Positions 1 to 6,030 of a stretch of DNA of 6,030 bases are shown here, piece by piece. Location of the stretch: assembly GCA_943325255.2 (NCBI GenBank), contig CALPOS020000135.1:1-6030 (forward strand), read 5' to 3'. The DNA comes from Sphingobacterium thalpophilum. Lineage in GTDB: Bacteria; Bacteroidota; Bacteroidia; Flavobacteriales; Flavobacteriaceae. Below the pieces are notes generated by a model. That model was not told the DNA's origin. It did not search any database and worked only from the letters and a program-made list of their open reading frames with translations. The position numbers were made by a program, and so were the translations under genes. Each line of letters begins with the position of its first letter. Position 1 is the stretch's first letter.

Positions 1-171
1 AATGTGGGCGAAATGTTTTACTAGATAGCCCAAAGTATTTCCGGTACCGTGACCCATATAAGCCAAATTGCTACTGGCACTAAAAACTGGCATAAACGAA
101 AACAACGCTAATAAGGCCACGAATGTCCAGATTACTTTGTCTCCTTTTAGGTTTTTGATGAGTTGCAACAT
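1..171 (-). CDS. ftsW: Cell division protein FtsW, N-terminal 57 residues only (runs off the left edge)
   Basis: FtsW is the SEDS-family septal peptidoglycan glycosyltransferase that works with FtsI to polymerise lipid II. Only the start is visible. The ATG at 171 opens a frame with no stop to the window edge; an in-frame TAA at 190-192 upstream makes this the first possible ATG. The peptide starts MLQLIKNLKGDKVIW, a short basic cytoplasmic segment, followed by the first membrane helix (about residues 14-31, TFVALLALFSFMPVF) and an external segment with SASSNLAY, which I recognise from flavobacterial FtsW N-termini. Its place directly after murD matches the usual dcw order (murD-ftsW-murG-murC). 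There is no Shine-Dalgarno sequence; the start is preceded by an AT-rich heptamer repeat. The catalytic part lies outside the window. RodA is a possible alternative by family, but the location argues for FtsW. Confidence 0.88.
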   Translation of the reverse strand, partial: MLQLIKNLKGDKVIWTFVALLALFSFMPVFSASSNLAYMGHGTGNTLGYLVKHFAHI

Positions 172-192
172 TGAATTATGAATTACGAATTA
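172..192 (-). repeat. Three tandem 7-bp units abutting the ftsW start
   Basis: Read in the gene direction, the 21 bases before the ftsW ATG are TAATTCG, TAATTCA, TAATTCA: three head-to-tail heptamers with one variable last base. The array ends exactly at the start codon, so it forms the whole ribosome-binding region of ftsW. It offers no Shine-Dalgarno match but would be unstructured and A/U-rich, which fits translation initiation in Bacteroidota. Similar TAATTCG/TAATTCA runs are, from memory, common in flavobacterial intergenic DNA; I could not search for this. Confidence 0.7.
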
Positions 193-217
193 AAAAGCAA
201 ATTCTTCCTTTCTTTAC

Positions 218-298
218 GAACCCTAGCCCTGATAGAGCCGATATCCTCGCAACGCAGTGGAGAGATAAAGGCGAAAGCAGGTTCCCGGCTTCTAATCC
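218..298 (+). repeat. Structured intergenic element resembling a dispersed flavobacterial repeat; possible ncRNA
   Basis: This segment fills most of the 144-base murD-ftsW gap and looks less AT-rich than the other intergenic DNA. On the plus strand it folds back on itself: CCTG 228-231 with CAGG 278-281, a 5-by-5 purine-rich internal loop (ATAGA 232-236 against GAAAG 273-277), GCC 237-239 with GGC 270-272, TATC 242-245 with GATA 264-267, CTC 246-248 with GAG 260-262, and an 11-base loop. An outer pair GAACC 218-222 with GGTTC 280-284 competes with the first stem. The order CCCTAGCCCTGATAGA ... GCGAAAGCAGG matches, from memory, a repeat scattered between genes in Flavobacterium genomes, usually seen as AGCCCCGAT ... 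AAAGCGGG. The CCTG/CAGG pair here against CCCG/CGGG in the remembered form would be a compensatory change. Function unknown; Rfam Flavo-1 RNA is one candidate identity, not verified. Outer boundaries are approximate. Confidence 0.55.
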
Positions 299-305
299 TT
301 CGCCT
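269..305 (-). other. Hairpin just after the murD stop, overlapping the structured element
   Basis: In the gene direction AGGCGAAGG (305 to 297) can pair with CTTTCGCCT (277 to 269), giving a 9-bp stem with one G-U pair and a 19-base loop. It begins 10 bases after the murD stop. The sequence after it reads TTTATCTCTCC, a poor U-tract, so a strong Rho-independent terminator is unlikely in mid-operon; it could be a weak attenuator, an mRNA 3'-end stabiliser for murD, or a chance pairing. The left arm lies in the foldback element at 218-298, so both folds cannot form together. Confidence 0.45.
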
Positions 306-315
306 GTGCTCTGGA

Positions 316-1650
316 CTAAAGATTCTTTACGGCGTATTTAAACTGATTGCCTCTATCTTCATAGTTTTCGAACAAATCGAAACTCGCGCAAGCCGGAGAT
401 AACAAAACCGTATCGCCTTTTTCGGCAAGACGTTGCGCCATTTTAACCGCATCGTTCATCGAATCGACCTCGATCATCACGTCGACTACGTTTCCGAATG
501 CATCAATTATTTTCTTGTTGTCGACACCCAGGCAGACAATTGCTTTTACTTTTTCGTGCACGAGCGACATCAATTCGGAATAATCGTTTCCTTTATCGAC
601 ACCACCGACAATCCAAACGGTTGGTCCGGTCATACTGTCAAGGGCAAAGAATGTCGCATTGACATTGGTGGCTTTAGAGTCGTTGATGTATTGCACATTT
701 TGAATTTTTAGCACTTTCTCTAGACGGTGTTCTACGCCTTGAAAATTAGATAGACTTTCTCTAATGGTTTCTTTGCGAATCTTCATCAATTGGGCGACGG
801 AGGTTGCGGCCATCGCGTTTTTCATATTGTGCTTTCCTTCGAGCGCAATATATTCGGTCTCCATGATAAATTCTTCTTCGTTGATAATTACTTCCATTTT
901 ATTGTCTTTTAGATAGGCTCCTTTTTGAAACGTTTTGGTGATTGAAAAAGGAATTAATTGAGCATTCGTTTTGTTTTGTTTTAACCAGTTTCCGATGGCT
1001 TCGTCATCGGCGTCGTAGATGAAATAATCATCTGCGGTTTGATTCATTGTAATTCTAAATTTCGAAGCGATATAATTTTCGTATTTATATTCATATCGAT
1101 CTAAATGATCCGGACTGATATTGGCGAGTATGGCGATATGTGGCTTATAGTTGATGATTCCGTCTAATTGGAAACTACTTAATTCGAGAACATAATAATC
1201 ATAGTTGTTTTCCGCCACTTGCCACGCAAAGCTCTTTCCGATGTTTCCGCCAAGTCCTACATTGAGACCACCTGCTTTCAGTAGATGATACGTGAGCATC
1301 GTGGTCGTTGTTTTCCCATTACTTCCGGTGATTCCGATGGTGATTGCTTTGGTGAAAGGCGCCGCAAATTCTATTTCAGAGATTACGGGGATTTGCTTTT
1401 CATGCAGCTTTTTAACGATTGGAGACTTGTCTGGAATTCCGGGGCTTTTCATCACCACATCGGCATTTAGAATCTTCGTTTCGGTATGGGTTTCTTCTTC
1501 CCATTCGATGTCATTATTGATAAGAACGTCTTTGTAATTTTGTTTTATTTTTCCGAAATCAGACACGAAAACCTCGTATCCTTGTTTCTTTCCGAGTATG
1601 GCTGTCCCTACTCCACTTTCTCCTCCACCGAGCACGACCAATCGTTGCAT
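316..1650 (-). CDS. murD: UDP-N-acetylmuramoyl-L-alanine--D-glutamate ligase (MurD)
   Basis: MurD is the cytoplasmic ATP-dependent ligase that adds D-glutamate to UDP-MurNAc-L-alanine, the second peptide-forming step of peptidoglycan precursor synthesis. The 444-residue protein is full length for the family. An N-terminal Rossmann-like domain has a glycine-rich loop (residues 8-20, GGGESGVGTAILG) and SPGIP (69-73). The central ATP-binding domain has the P-loop GITGSNGKTTTT (106-117), ELSSFQLD (156-163), SPDHLDRY (179-186) and Lys197 in IASKFRI, aligning with the lysine carbamylated in E. coli MurD (Lys198). The C-terminal domain has EHRLE (307-311), NDSKATN (323-329) and LLSPACASFD (416-425). 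The ATG at 1650 follows the mraY TAA with no spacer, which suggests translational coupling and fixes the start. The stop is TAG at 316-318. The motif set and the mraY-ftsW neighbourhood exclude MurC, MurE and MurF. Confidence 0.97.
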   Translation of the reverse strand: MQRLVVLGGGESGVGTAILGKKQGYEVFVSDFGKIKQNYKDVLINNDIEWEEETHTETKILNADVVMKSPGIPDKSPIVKKLHEKQIPVISEIEFAAPFTKAITIGITGSNGKTTTTMLTYHLLKAGGLNVGLGGNIGKSFAWQVAENNYDYYVLELSSFQLDGIINYKPHIAILANISPDHLDRYEYKYENYIASKFRITMNQTADDYFIYDADDEAIGNWLKQNKTNAQLIPFSITKTFQKGAYLKDNKMEVIINEEEFIMETEYIALEGKHNMKNAMAATSVAQLMKIRKETIRESLSNFQGVEHRLEKVLKIQNVQYINDSKATNVNATFFALDSMTGPTVWIVGGVDKGNDYSELMSLVHEKVKAIVCLGVDNKKIIDAFGNVVDVMIEVDSMNDAVKMAQRLAEKGDTVLLSPACASFDLFENYEDRGNQFKYAVKNL

Positions 1651-2877
1651 TTATCTTAATTTTAATGTCACTATGGATAGAATGGCGAGTATAATTCCCA
1701 CAATCCAAAACCTTGTTACAATTTTACTTTCGTGATAGCCTTTCTTTTGATAGTGATGATGTAAAGGCGACATGAGGAAAATTCGTCTTCCTTCGCCAAA
1801 TCTCTTCTTTGTATATTTGAAATAGCTGACTTGCAGCACCACTGAGAAATTCTCGACCAGGAAAATTCCACATAACAATGGAATTAAAAGTTCTTTGCGC
1901 ACTGAAATAGCCAAAACAGCTATGATTCCACCAATGGTTAAGCTTCCTGTATCGCCCATAAAAACAGATGCGGGATAGGAATTATACCAAAGAAAACCGA
2001 TTAATGCCCCGACGAAAGAGGCGATAAAAACCGTCATTTCTCCAGAGTTTGGGATATACATAATATTTAGATAGCTCGAGAAAATGATGTTACCTGAAAC
2101 AAACGTGAAAATCCCTAAAGCGACTACGGATATGGCGGAAGTTCCTGCTGCAAGTCCGTCGATTCCGTCGGTGAGATTGGCTCCGTTAGACACCGCAGTA
2201 ATGATGAAAATGACGATTGGAATAAAAACCAACCAAGCCCAATTTTCGTAGCCTTCACCTGTCCATGCTAATAGTTCTGCATAATCAAACTCATTGTTTT
2301 TGAAAAACGGGATGGTTGTCGCAGTCGATTTTTCTTCGGCTGCCATTGGAGCAATCACATTTTCCTTTTGGTTGATTGTAATGGTTTTATTGTGCTCGTT
2401 TCTGAGTGTTACACCGGGGTGCAAATACAAAACAGAACCTACGATCAACCCCAATCCAACTTGACCAATAACTTTAAAAATGCCTTTGAGACCTTGTTTA
2501 TCTTTTTTGAAGATTTTGATGTAATCGTCGACAAATCCGATAGTTCCCATCCATAAGGTGGTAACTATAAGCAGAATGATATAGATGTTATTCAATTTTG
2601 TAAAAAGGAATACTGGAATTAATGTTGCAATAATTATAATCAGTCCGCCCATGGTTGGTGTTCCCGCTTTTTCATTTTGACCAGCTAGGCCCAATTCACG
2701 TACCGTTTCACCCACCTGTTGATTTCTAAGAAAAGTAATAATTCGCTTTCCATAAATCGTTGAAATCATCAATGATAGAATGACCGCTAGAGCTGAACGA
2801 AAAGTGATATATTGAAATACACCAGTTCCTGGAATATTGAGTGTTTTGTCGAGGTATTCAAATAAGTAGTATAACAT
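1651..2877 (-). CDS. mraY: Phospho-N-acetylmuramoyl-pentapeptide transferase (MraY)
   Basis: MraY is an integral inner-membrane enzyme that transfers phospho-MurNAc-pentapeptide from UDP to undecaprenyl phosphate, forming lipid I. I chose the ATG at 2877 (408 residues, MLYYLFEYLD). A TTG nine bases upstream would add three residues but lies in repeat DNA and breaks with the family start. Family signatures are intact: AGTPTMGG (71-78), the Asp pair in FVDDYIK (115-121), NLTDGIDGLAAG (234-245), MGDTGSL (307-313) and PLHHHY (371-376); many hydrophobic helices span the chain. It is about 48 residues longer than E. coli MraY (360), and most of the excess lies in the loop between helices 4 and 5 (about residues 152-213, bases 2239-2424), predicted to face the periplasm. 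It follows murE after a 58-base gap and abuts murD; murF, which sits before mraY in E. coli, is absent here. Confidence 0.96.
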   Translation of the reverse strand: MLYYLFEYLDKTLNIPGTGVFQYITFRSALAVILSLMISTIYGKRIITFLRNQQVGETVRELGLAGQNEKAGTPTMGGLIIIIATLIPVFLFTKLNNIYIILLIVTTLWMGTIGFVDDYIKIFKKDKQGLKGIFKVIGQVGLGLIVGSVLYLHPGVTLRNEHNKTITINQKENVIAPMAAEEKSTATTIPFFKNNEFDYAELLAWTGEGYENWAWLVFIPIVIFIITAVSNGANLTDGIDGLAAGTSAISVVALGIFTFVSGNIIFSSYLNIMYIPNSGEMTVFIASFVGALIGFLWYNSYPASVFMGDTGSLTIGGIIAVLAISVRKELLIPLLCGIFLVENFSVVLQVSYFKYTKKRFGEGRRIFLMSPLHHHYQKKGYHESKIVTRFWIVGIILAILSIVTLKLR

Positions 2878-2919
2878 AAATTCCAATATTTAAATTCCAA
2901 ATTCCAACCATTGGGACTT
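2878..2919 (-). repeat. AAATTCCAA repeats with a hairpin in the murE-mraY gap
   Basis: On the plus strand AAATTCCAA occurs three times (2878-2886, 2892-2900, 2899-2907, the last two overlapping by two bases), followed by TTGGGACTTGGGA, itself a doubled TTGGGA (2911-2916, 2919-2924). In mRNA sense, AAGTCCCAA (2919 to 2911) pairs with TTGGAATTT (2907 to 2899) around a TGG loop: seven standard pairs, one G-U and one C-A mismatch. The hairpin ends 21 bases before the mraY ATG at 2877, and one repeat unit directly abuts it. From memory, TTGGAATTT-type repeats are common between flavobacterial genes. A regulatory effect on mraY is possible but not shown. No U-tract follows, so it is not a typical terminator. 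Confidence 0.6.
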
Positions 2920-2935
2920 GGGATTTTGTTTTTGT

Positions 2936-4399
2936 TTATTTCCCTAGTTGGGTTAATAGTTCCTTTACAATTTGCATATCGTCAAAATCGTAGCGAACGC
3001 CATTAATTTCTTGATATGTTTCGTGTCCTTTTCCAGCTATCAGAATGATATCGTTTGGTTGTGCTAATTGACAAGCCGTTTTGATAGCCTGTTTTCTATC
3101 GGTAATGGAAACCGCTTTTTTGAAATTTTGTGGCTCCACTCCTTTTTCCATTTCAGCGACAATTGTCTCCGGATTTTCTGTCCGTGGATTATCCGAGGTG
3201 ATGATGACTTTGTCGCTTAATGTCGTTGCGATATTAGCCATGATCGGACGTTTGGTTTTATCTCTGTCGCCGCCGCAACCCACAATGGTAATCAGTTGCT
3301 CATTTTTGGTTCGGATATCGTTGATGGTTTTTAGTACATTTTCGAGTGCATCGGGCGTATGTGCATAATCTACAATAGCAGTAATTTTTTCGTTGGATAC
3401 GATATATTGAAAACGTCCTGAAACACTTTCCAATTCAGACAGCAGTCGCAGCACTTCAAAGGAATCAAGACCTAATTCAACTGCCGTTCCATAAATGGCG
3501 AGTAAATTATAAGCATTGAAAGTTCCGATTAGTCTTACCCATACTTCATTTTCATTTATTTTCATCAACAAGCCGGACATTTGACTTTCTAATATCTGTG
3601 CTTTGTAATTTGCATACGATTTTAGTGCGTAAGTCAATTTTCGTGATACGGTATTTTGCATCATTACAATTCCGTTCTTGTCATCAATGTTCACTAAAGA
3701 AAAAGCAGATTTAGGAAGGTGATCAAAAAACGACTTCTTCACATCACGGTATTCCGCGAAAGTCGGGTGGTAATCGAGGTGATCGTGTGATAAGTTCGTG
3801 AAAACACCGCCTTCAAATTGTAATGCTTCTGTCCGTTGTTGGTGAATGCCATGTGAACTCACTTCCATAAAACAATGAGTCACGTCGCTGTCAACCATTT
3901 CTCTCAAATATTTGTTGATGCTAATCGAATCTGGAGTGGTATGAGTCGCTTTATATTCGGTGTCAGCTACCATGATTTTTACAGTAGAAAGCAAACCTAC
4001 TTTATGTCCAGCTTTTTGAAACAATTGGTATAATAATGACGCAATGGTTGTTTTTCCATTAGTCCCTGTAATGCCGACTAATTTCAATGAATGCGAAGGA
4101 TTTCCGTAGAAATTGGCCGCAATAAATGCGAGTGCTTTGTTGGTGTCTTTTACTTGAATATAGGTGATTCCATCTACAATTTCAGTTGGAAAAGTGTCGC
4201 AAACTATTGCTATTGCTCCTTGCTGAATGGCTTTTTGAATAAAATCGTGACCATTAGATTGCGTGCCCCGAATAGCAATAAACAAATCGTTTGATCCAAT
4301 TTTTCTTGAATCAAAGTCAATGGCATTAACGGCAATATCTGTAGAACCTTTTACCGCTTCAATGCTTACTTTGTATACTATTTCTTTTAAGACAATCAC
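2936..4399 (-). CDS. murE: UDP-N-acetylmuramoyl-L-alanyl-D-glutamate--2,6-diaminopimelate ligase (MurE)
   Basis: MurE is the cytoplasmic ATP-dependent ligase that adds the third residue of the peptidoglycan stem peptide. The protein has 487 residues, normal for the family. The N-terminal UDP-binding domain has DFDSRKI (28-34). The central domain has the P-loop GITGTNGKTT (109-118), THTTPD (152-157), MEVSSHG (178-184), HDHLDYH (205-211) and a probable carbamylated lysine at 221 (YRDVKKS). The C-terminal domain has SGRFQ (327-331), DYAHTPD (344-350), GCGGDRDKTKRP (374-385), DNPR (403-406, bases 3182-3193) and GKGHE (456-460). DNPR is the known signature of meso-diaminopimelate-adding enzymes; lysine-adding ones differ there. 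The start is a GTG at 4399 whose GTGA overlaps the ftsI TGA; no ATG, GTG or TTG is in frame in the codons just upstream, and the MIVLKEI start fits relatives. The stop is TAA at 2936-2938. Confidence 0.96.
   Translation of the reverse strand: MIVLKEIVYKVSIEAVKGSTDIAVNAIDFDSRKIGSNDLFIAIRGTQSNGHDFIQKAIQQGAIAIVCDTFPTEIVDGITYIQVKDTNKALAFIAANFYGNPSHSLKLVGITGTNGKTTIASLLYQLFQKAGHKVGLLSTVKIMVADTEYKATHTTPDSISINKYLREMVDSDVTHCFMEVSSHGIHQQRTEALQFEGGVFTNLSHDHLDYHPTFAEYRDVKKSFFDHLPKSAFSLVNIDDKNGIVMMQNTVSRKLTYALKSYANYKAQILESQMSGLLMKINENEVWVRLIGTFNAYNLLAIYGTAVELGLDSFEVLRLLSELESVSGRFQYIVSNEKITAIVDYAHTPDALENVLKTINDIRTKNEQLITIVGCGGDRDKTKRPIMANIATTLSDKVIITSDNPRTENPETIVAEMEKGVEPQNFKKAVSITDRKQAIKTACQLAQPNDIILIAGKGHETYQEINGVRYDFDDMQIVKELLTQLGK
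4396..4399 (-). other. Four-base GTGA stop/start overlap between ftsI and murE
   Basis: In the gene direction the bases read GTGA: GTG is the murE start and TGA is the ftsI stop. Such overlaps usually mean translational coupling, with ribosomes ending ftsI reinitiating on murE. No Shine-Dalgarno sequence lies before the GTG (upstream reads ATAATACTCGAATTATC), so coupling would be the main route to murE translation. This also supports the GTG start. Confidence 0.7.
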
Positions 4400-6030
4400 G
4401 ATAATTCGAGTATTATGGTTGTTTTTTTATTGAAAGGTTGTCCGGGCTGGATTGACTGAGATTTAACTTTTCCAGTACCCTTAACTTTTATATTTAACCC
4501 TAAATTTCCAAGCAATGCAATTGCATCCATCCCAGACATTCCTCTCACATTTGGTATAAAACTTTGTTTTTTTTGTGCTTTTGTATAATAAGCTGAGTAA
4601 TTCTCTTCTTGCTTTGTGCTCTTTTTATTCAAATTTTTGATTTCGTTGGTAGAAGGCACATCCGTAAATATTTTTTGTGCGATTCTTTTGAAAACTGGAC
4701 CTGCTACATCCGCTCCGTAATAATTATTGTTTGAAGTATTCGGTTCGTGAACCACCACGATACACGAATATTTGGGAGATTCTGCCGGAAAGTAACCGAC
4801 AAATGAAGAGATGTAGTGCTTTTCAACACCGCCGTTTTTCGCATAATTCGCCTGCGCGGTACCTGTTTTTCCAGCCATGGAGAAATCTTTGGAATAGAGT
4901 TTAGATCCCGTTCCTTTCTTAACTACATTTTGCAAAACGGCTCTCACTTTAAGTAAGGTTTCGTTCGAGCATACGCTTGAATTGATTACTTCGGTGTTAA
5001 ATTTTTTGATGGTTTTGTTCCATTCTTTTATTTCAGAAACAAACTGAGGTTTAACCATCACACCGTTGTTGGCGACAGCATTGTAATAAGTCAGTGTTTG
5101 AAGAGGAGTGATAGAAACACCATATCCAAATGCCATCCATGGCAAAGAAATTGCGCTCCAGTTTTTATCTCCAGGTTGCGGAATGTATGGGATTCCCTCA
5201 CCTTTGATTGGAAGACCAAGCGGTTTATTTAATCCGTAGGAATTGAGATGATTGACAAATTGAGCTGGGTCATTTTTGTAATTATTGTAGACCGCTTGCA
5301 CCATAACCGTATTTGAAGAAACTTCAAATCCTCTTGCCAGTGAAATTTTTCCATATCCACCTTCATGCGAATCCCGCACTTTCTTTCCCGAATACATAAT
5401 AGTTCCGCCTTGGCTATCGAAGACTGCGCTGGTATCGACTTTCTTATCCTCTAACAAAGTCATCAAATCCGCCAATTTATAAGTGGAGCCTGGTTCATGA
5501 GATTCGGCAATTGCGTAATTGGTAGTTTCAAAGTAAGTACTGTCTGCCGATTTGTTGGCGCTTTGTGGATTTTTCCCAAGATTAGAAATGGCTTTGATTT
5601 TGCCAGTTTTTGTTTCCATCACCACCACACAACCGTGATCTGCGTTAAAGGCACGAAGTTGTTTGAGCAAAGCATGGTGGGCAATATCTTGAATATAAAC
5701 ATCGATGGTTGATATCACGTCGTAACCGTCTTGAGGATCTACTTCATTGACATCGCGAATTGGTTTCCATTGACCTTTGGCAATTTTTTGCTTTAGAATT
5801 TTGCCGTCTTTTCCGTTGAGATATTGTCTAAAAGCCCATTCGATGCCTTTACCGTCCTTCTCTCCGCTTGGAGTAACTCTTTCGTAACCGATTGTTCTCT
5901 CGGCAATTTTACCAATCGGATGTTCACGAACCGTTTTTTGTTCTGTGATGATGCCACCTTTGTAAGCGCCAAGATTGAATAATGGAAAACTCTTCATTTT
6001 CATATATTCTGTGTAGCTTAAGTCACGAGC
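4396..6030 (-). CDS. ftsI: Septal peptidoglycan transpeptidase FtsI (PBP3, class B PBP) with C-terminal PASTA domain; N-terminus missing
   Basis: FtsI crosslinks septal peptidoglycan in the periplasm, anchored by one N-terminal membrane helix and acting with FtsW. The frame stays open to the right edge: nine codons (ARDLSYTEY) precede the internal Met at 6003, so that ATG is not the start. The visible 544 residues (numbered from the edge) lack roughly the first 120, meaning the cytoplasmic tail, membrane helix and part of the dimerisation domain. Present are dimerisation-domain motifs (TVREHPIGKIAERTIGYER, about 33-51) and the penicillin-binding transpeptidase domain with all three active-site motifs: STYK (182-185, catalytic Ser codon 5485-5487), SSN (238-240, bases 5311-5319) and KTGT (388-391, starting at base 4869). 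A polar, Lys/Asn-rich linker (about 459-489) leads to a single PASTA domain (about 490-544, from FIPNVRGMSGMDA). Synteny with murE supports FtsI rather than the elongation PBP2. Confidence 0.95.
   Translation of the reverse strand, partial: ARDLSYTEYMKMKSFPLFNLGAYKGGIITEQKTVREHPIGKIAERTIGYERVTPSGEKDGKGIEWAFRQYLNGKDGKILKQKIAKGQWKPIRDVNEVDPQDGYDVISTIDVYIQDIAHHALLKQLRAFNADHGCVVVMETKTGKIKAISNLGKNPQSANKSADSTYFETTNYAIAESHEPGSTYKLADLMTLLEDKKVDTSAVFDSQGGTIMYSGKKVRDSHEGGYGKISLARGFEVSSNTVMVQAVYNNYKNDPAQFVNHLNSYGLNKPLGLPIKGEGIPYIPQPGDKNWSAISLPWMAFGYGVSITPLQTLTYYNAVANNGVMVKPQFVSEIKEWNKTIKKFNTEVINSSVCSNETLLKVRAVLQNVVKKGTGSKLYSKDFSMAGKTGTAQANYAKNGGVEKHYISSFVGYFPAESPKYSCIVVVHEPNTSNNNYYGADVAGPVFKRIAQKIFTDVPSTNEIKNLNKKSTKQEENYSAYYTKAQKKQSFIPNVRGMSGMDAIALLGNLGLNIKVKGTGKVKSQSIQPGQPFNKKTTIILELS

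Noticed and set aside
172..217. Bacteroidota-type promoter (TTTG and TAnnTTTG) before ftsW
   Set aside because: A TTTG is present, but the only correctly spaced TAATTC match runs into the start codon and lacks the TTTG end.
262..305. Rho-independent terminator after murD
   Set aside because: The stem is followed by TTTATCTCTCC rather than a clear U-run, and strong termination before ftsW would be unexpected in this operon.
178..402. Plus-strand open frame across the murD-ftsW gap and the murD 3' end
   Set aside because: It overlaps the repeat element and the conserved murD C-terminus, has no recognisable domain and no supporting context.
433..711. Plus-strand open frame opposite murD, with others at 1285-1537, 2368-2556, 3081-3368, 4091-4294 and 5497-5712
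   Set aside because: All are antisense to well-conserved genes and show no family resemblance; they are by-products of the codon use on the other strand.
2878..2886. TTG at 2886 as an upstream start for mraY
   Set aside because: It adds only three residues encoded by repeat DNA; the ATG at 2877 gives the usual family N-terminus.
2878..2935. Promoter for mraY in the 58-base gap
   Set aside because: AT-rich repeats give several partial matches, none with both elements at proper spacing.
6001..6003. ATG at 6003 as the start of ftsI
   Set aside because: The frame continues upstream to the window edge with family-like residues, and the membrane anchor and part of the dimerisation domain would be missing.
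1..6030. CRISPR array, insertion sequence, tRNA or rRNA, or a defence or biosynthetic system
   Set aside because: Coding genes fill nearly all of the window and belong to one housekeeping pathway; the longest gap is 144 bases, with no spacer-repeat pattern, transposase or tRNA-like fold.

Overview
The window is a stretch of the division and cell wall (dcw) cluster of a Bacteroidota bacterium, most likely Flavobacterium or a close relative. Protein sequences throughout resemble flavobacterial versions. MraY carries the enlarged loop seen in that phylum, murF is missing between murE and mraY, none of the starts has an obvious Shine-Dalgarno sequence, and the gaps are AT-rich with short flavobacterial-type repeats. 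All genes are on the minus strand, so transcription runs from the right edge to the left.

Layout in transcription order: ftsI (6030 to 4396, N-terminus cut off by the window edge), murE (4399 to 2936, GTG start overlapping the ftsI stop), a 58-base repeat-bearing gap, mraY (2877 to 1651), murD (1650 to 316, ATG directly after the mraY stop), a 144-base gap with a structured repeat and a heptamer tandem repeat, and ftsW (171 to 1, only the first 57 residues).

The genes form one pathway. MurD adds D-glutamate and MurE then adds a diamino acid, judged to be meso-diaminopimelate from the DNPR motif, to the UDP-MurNAc peptide in the cytoplasm. MraY moves the finished phospho-MurNAc-pentapeptide onto undecaprenyl phosphate to give lipid I. 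FtsW polymerises and FtsI crosslinks the glycan at the septum. All visible catalytic motifs are intact; no gene looks broken or transferred.

No new biological system is evident in the coding part. The least explained DNA is in the two gaps. The murD-ftsW gap holds an imperfect foldback (about 218-298) resembling a dispersed flavobacterial intergenic element, with competing hairpins. The murE-mraY gap holds AAATTCCAA repeats that fold into a hairpin just before mraY.
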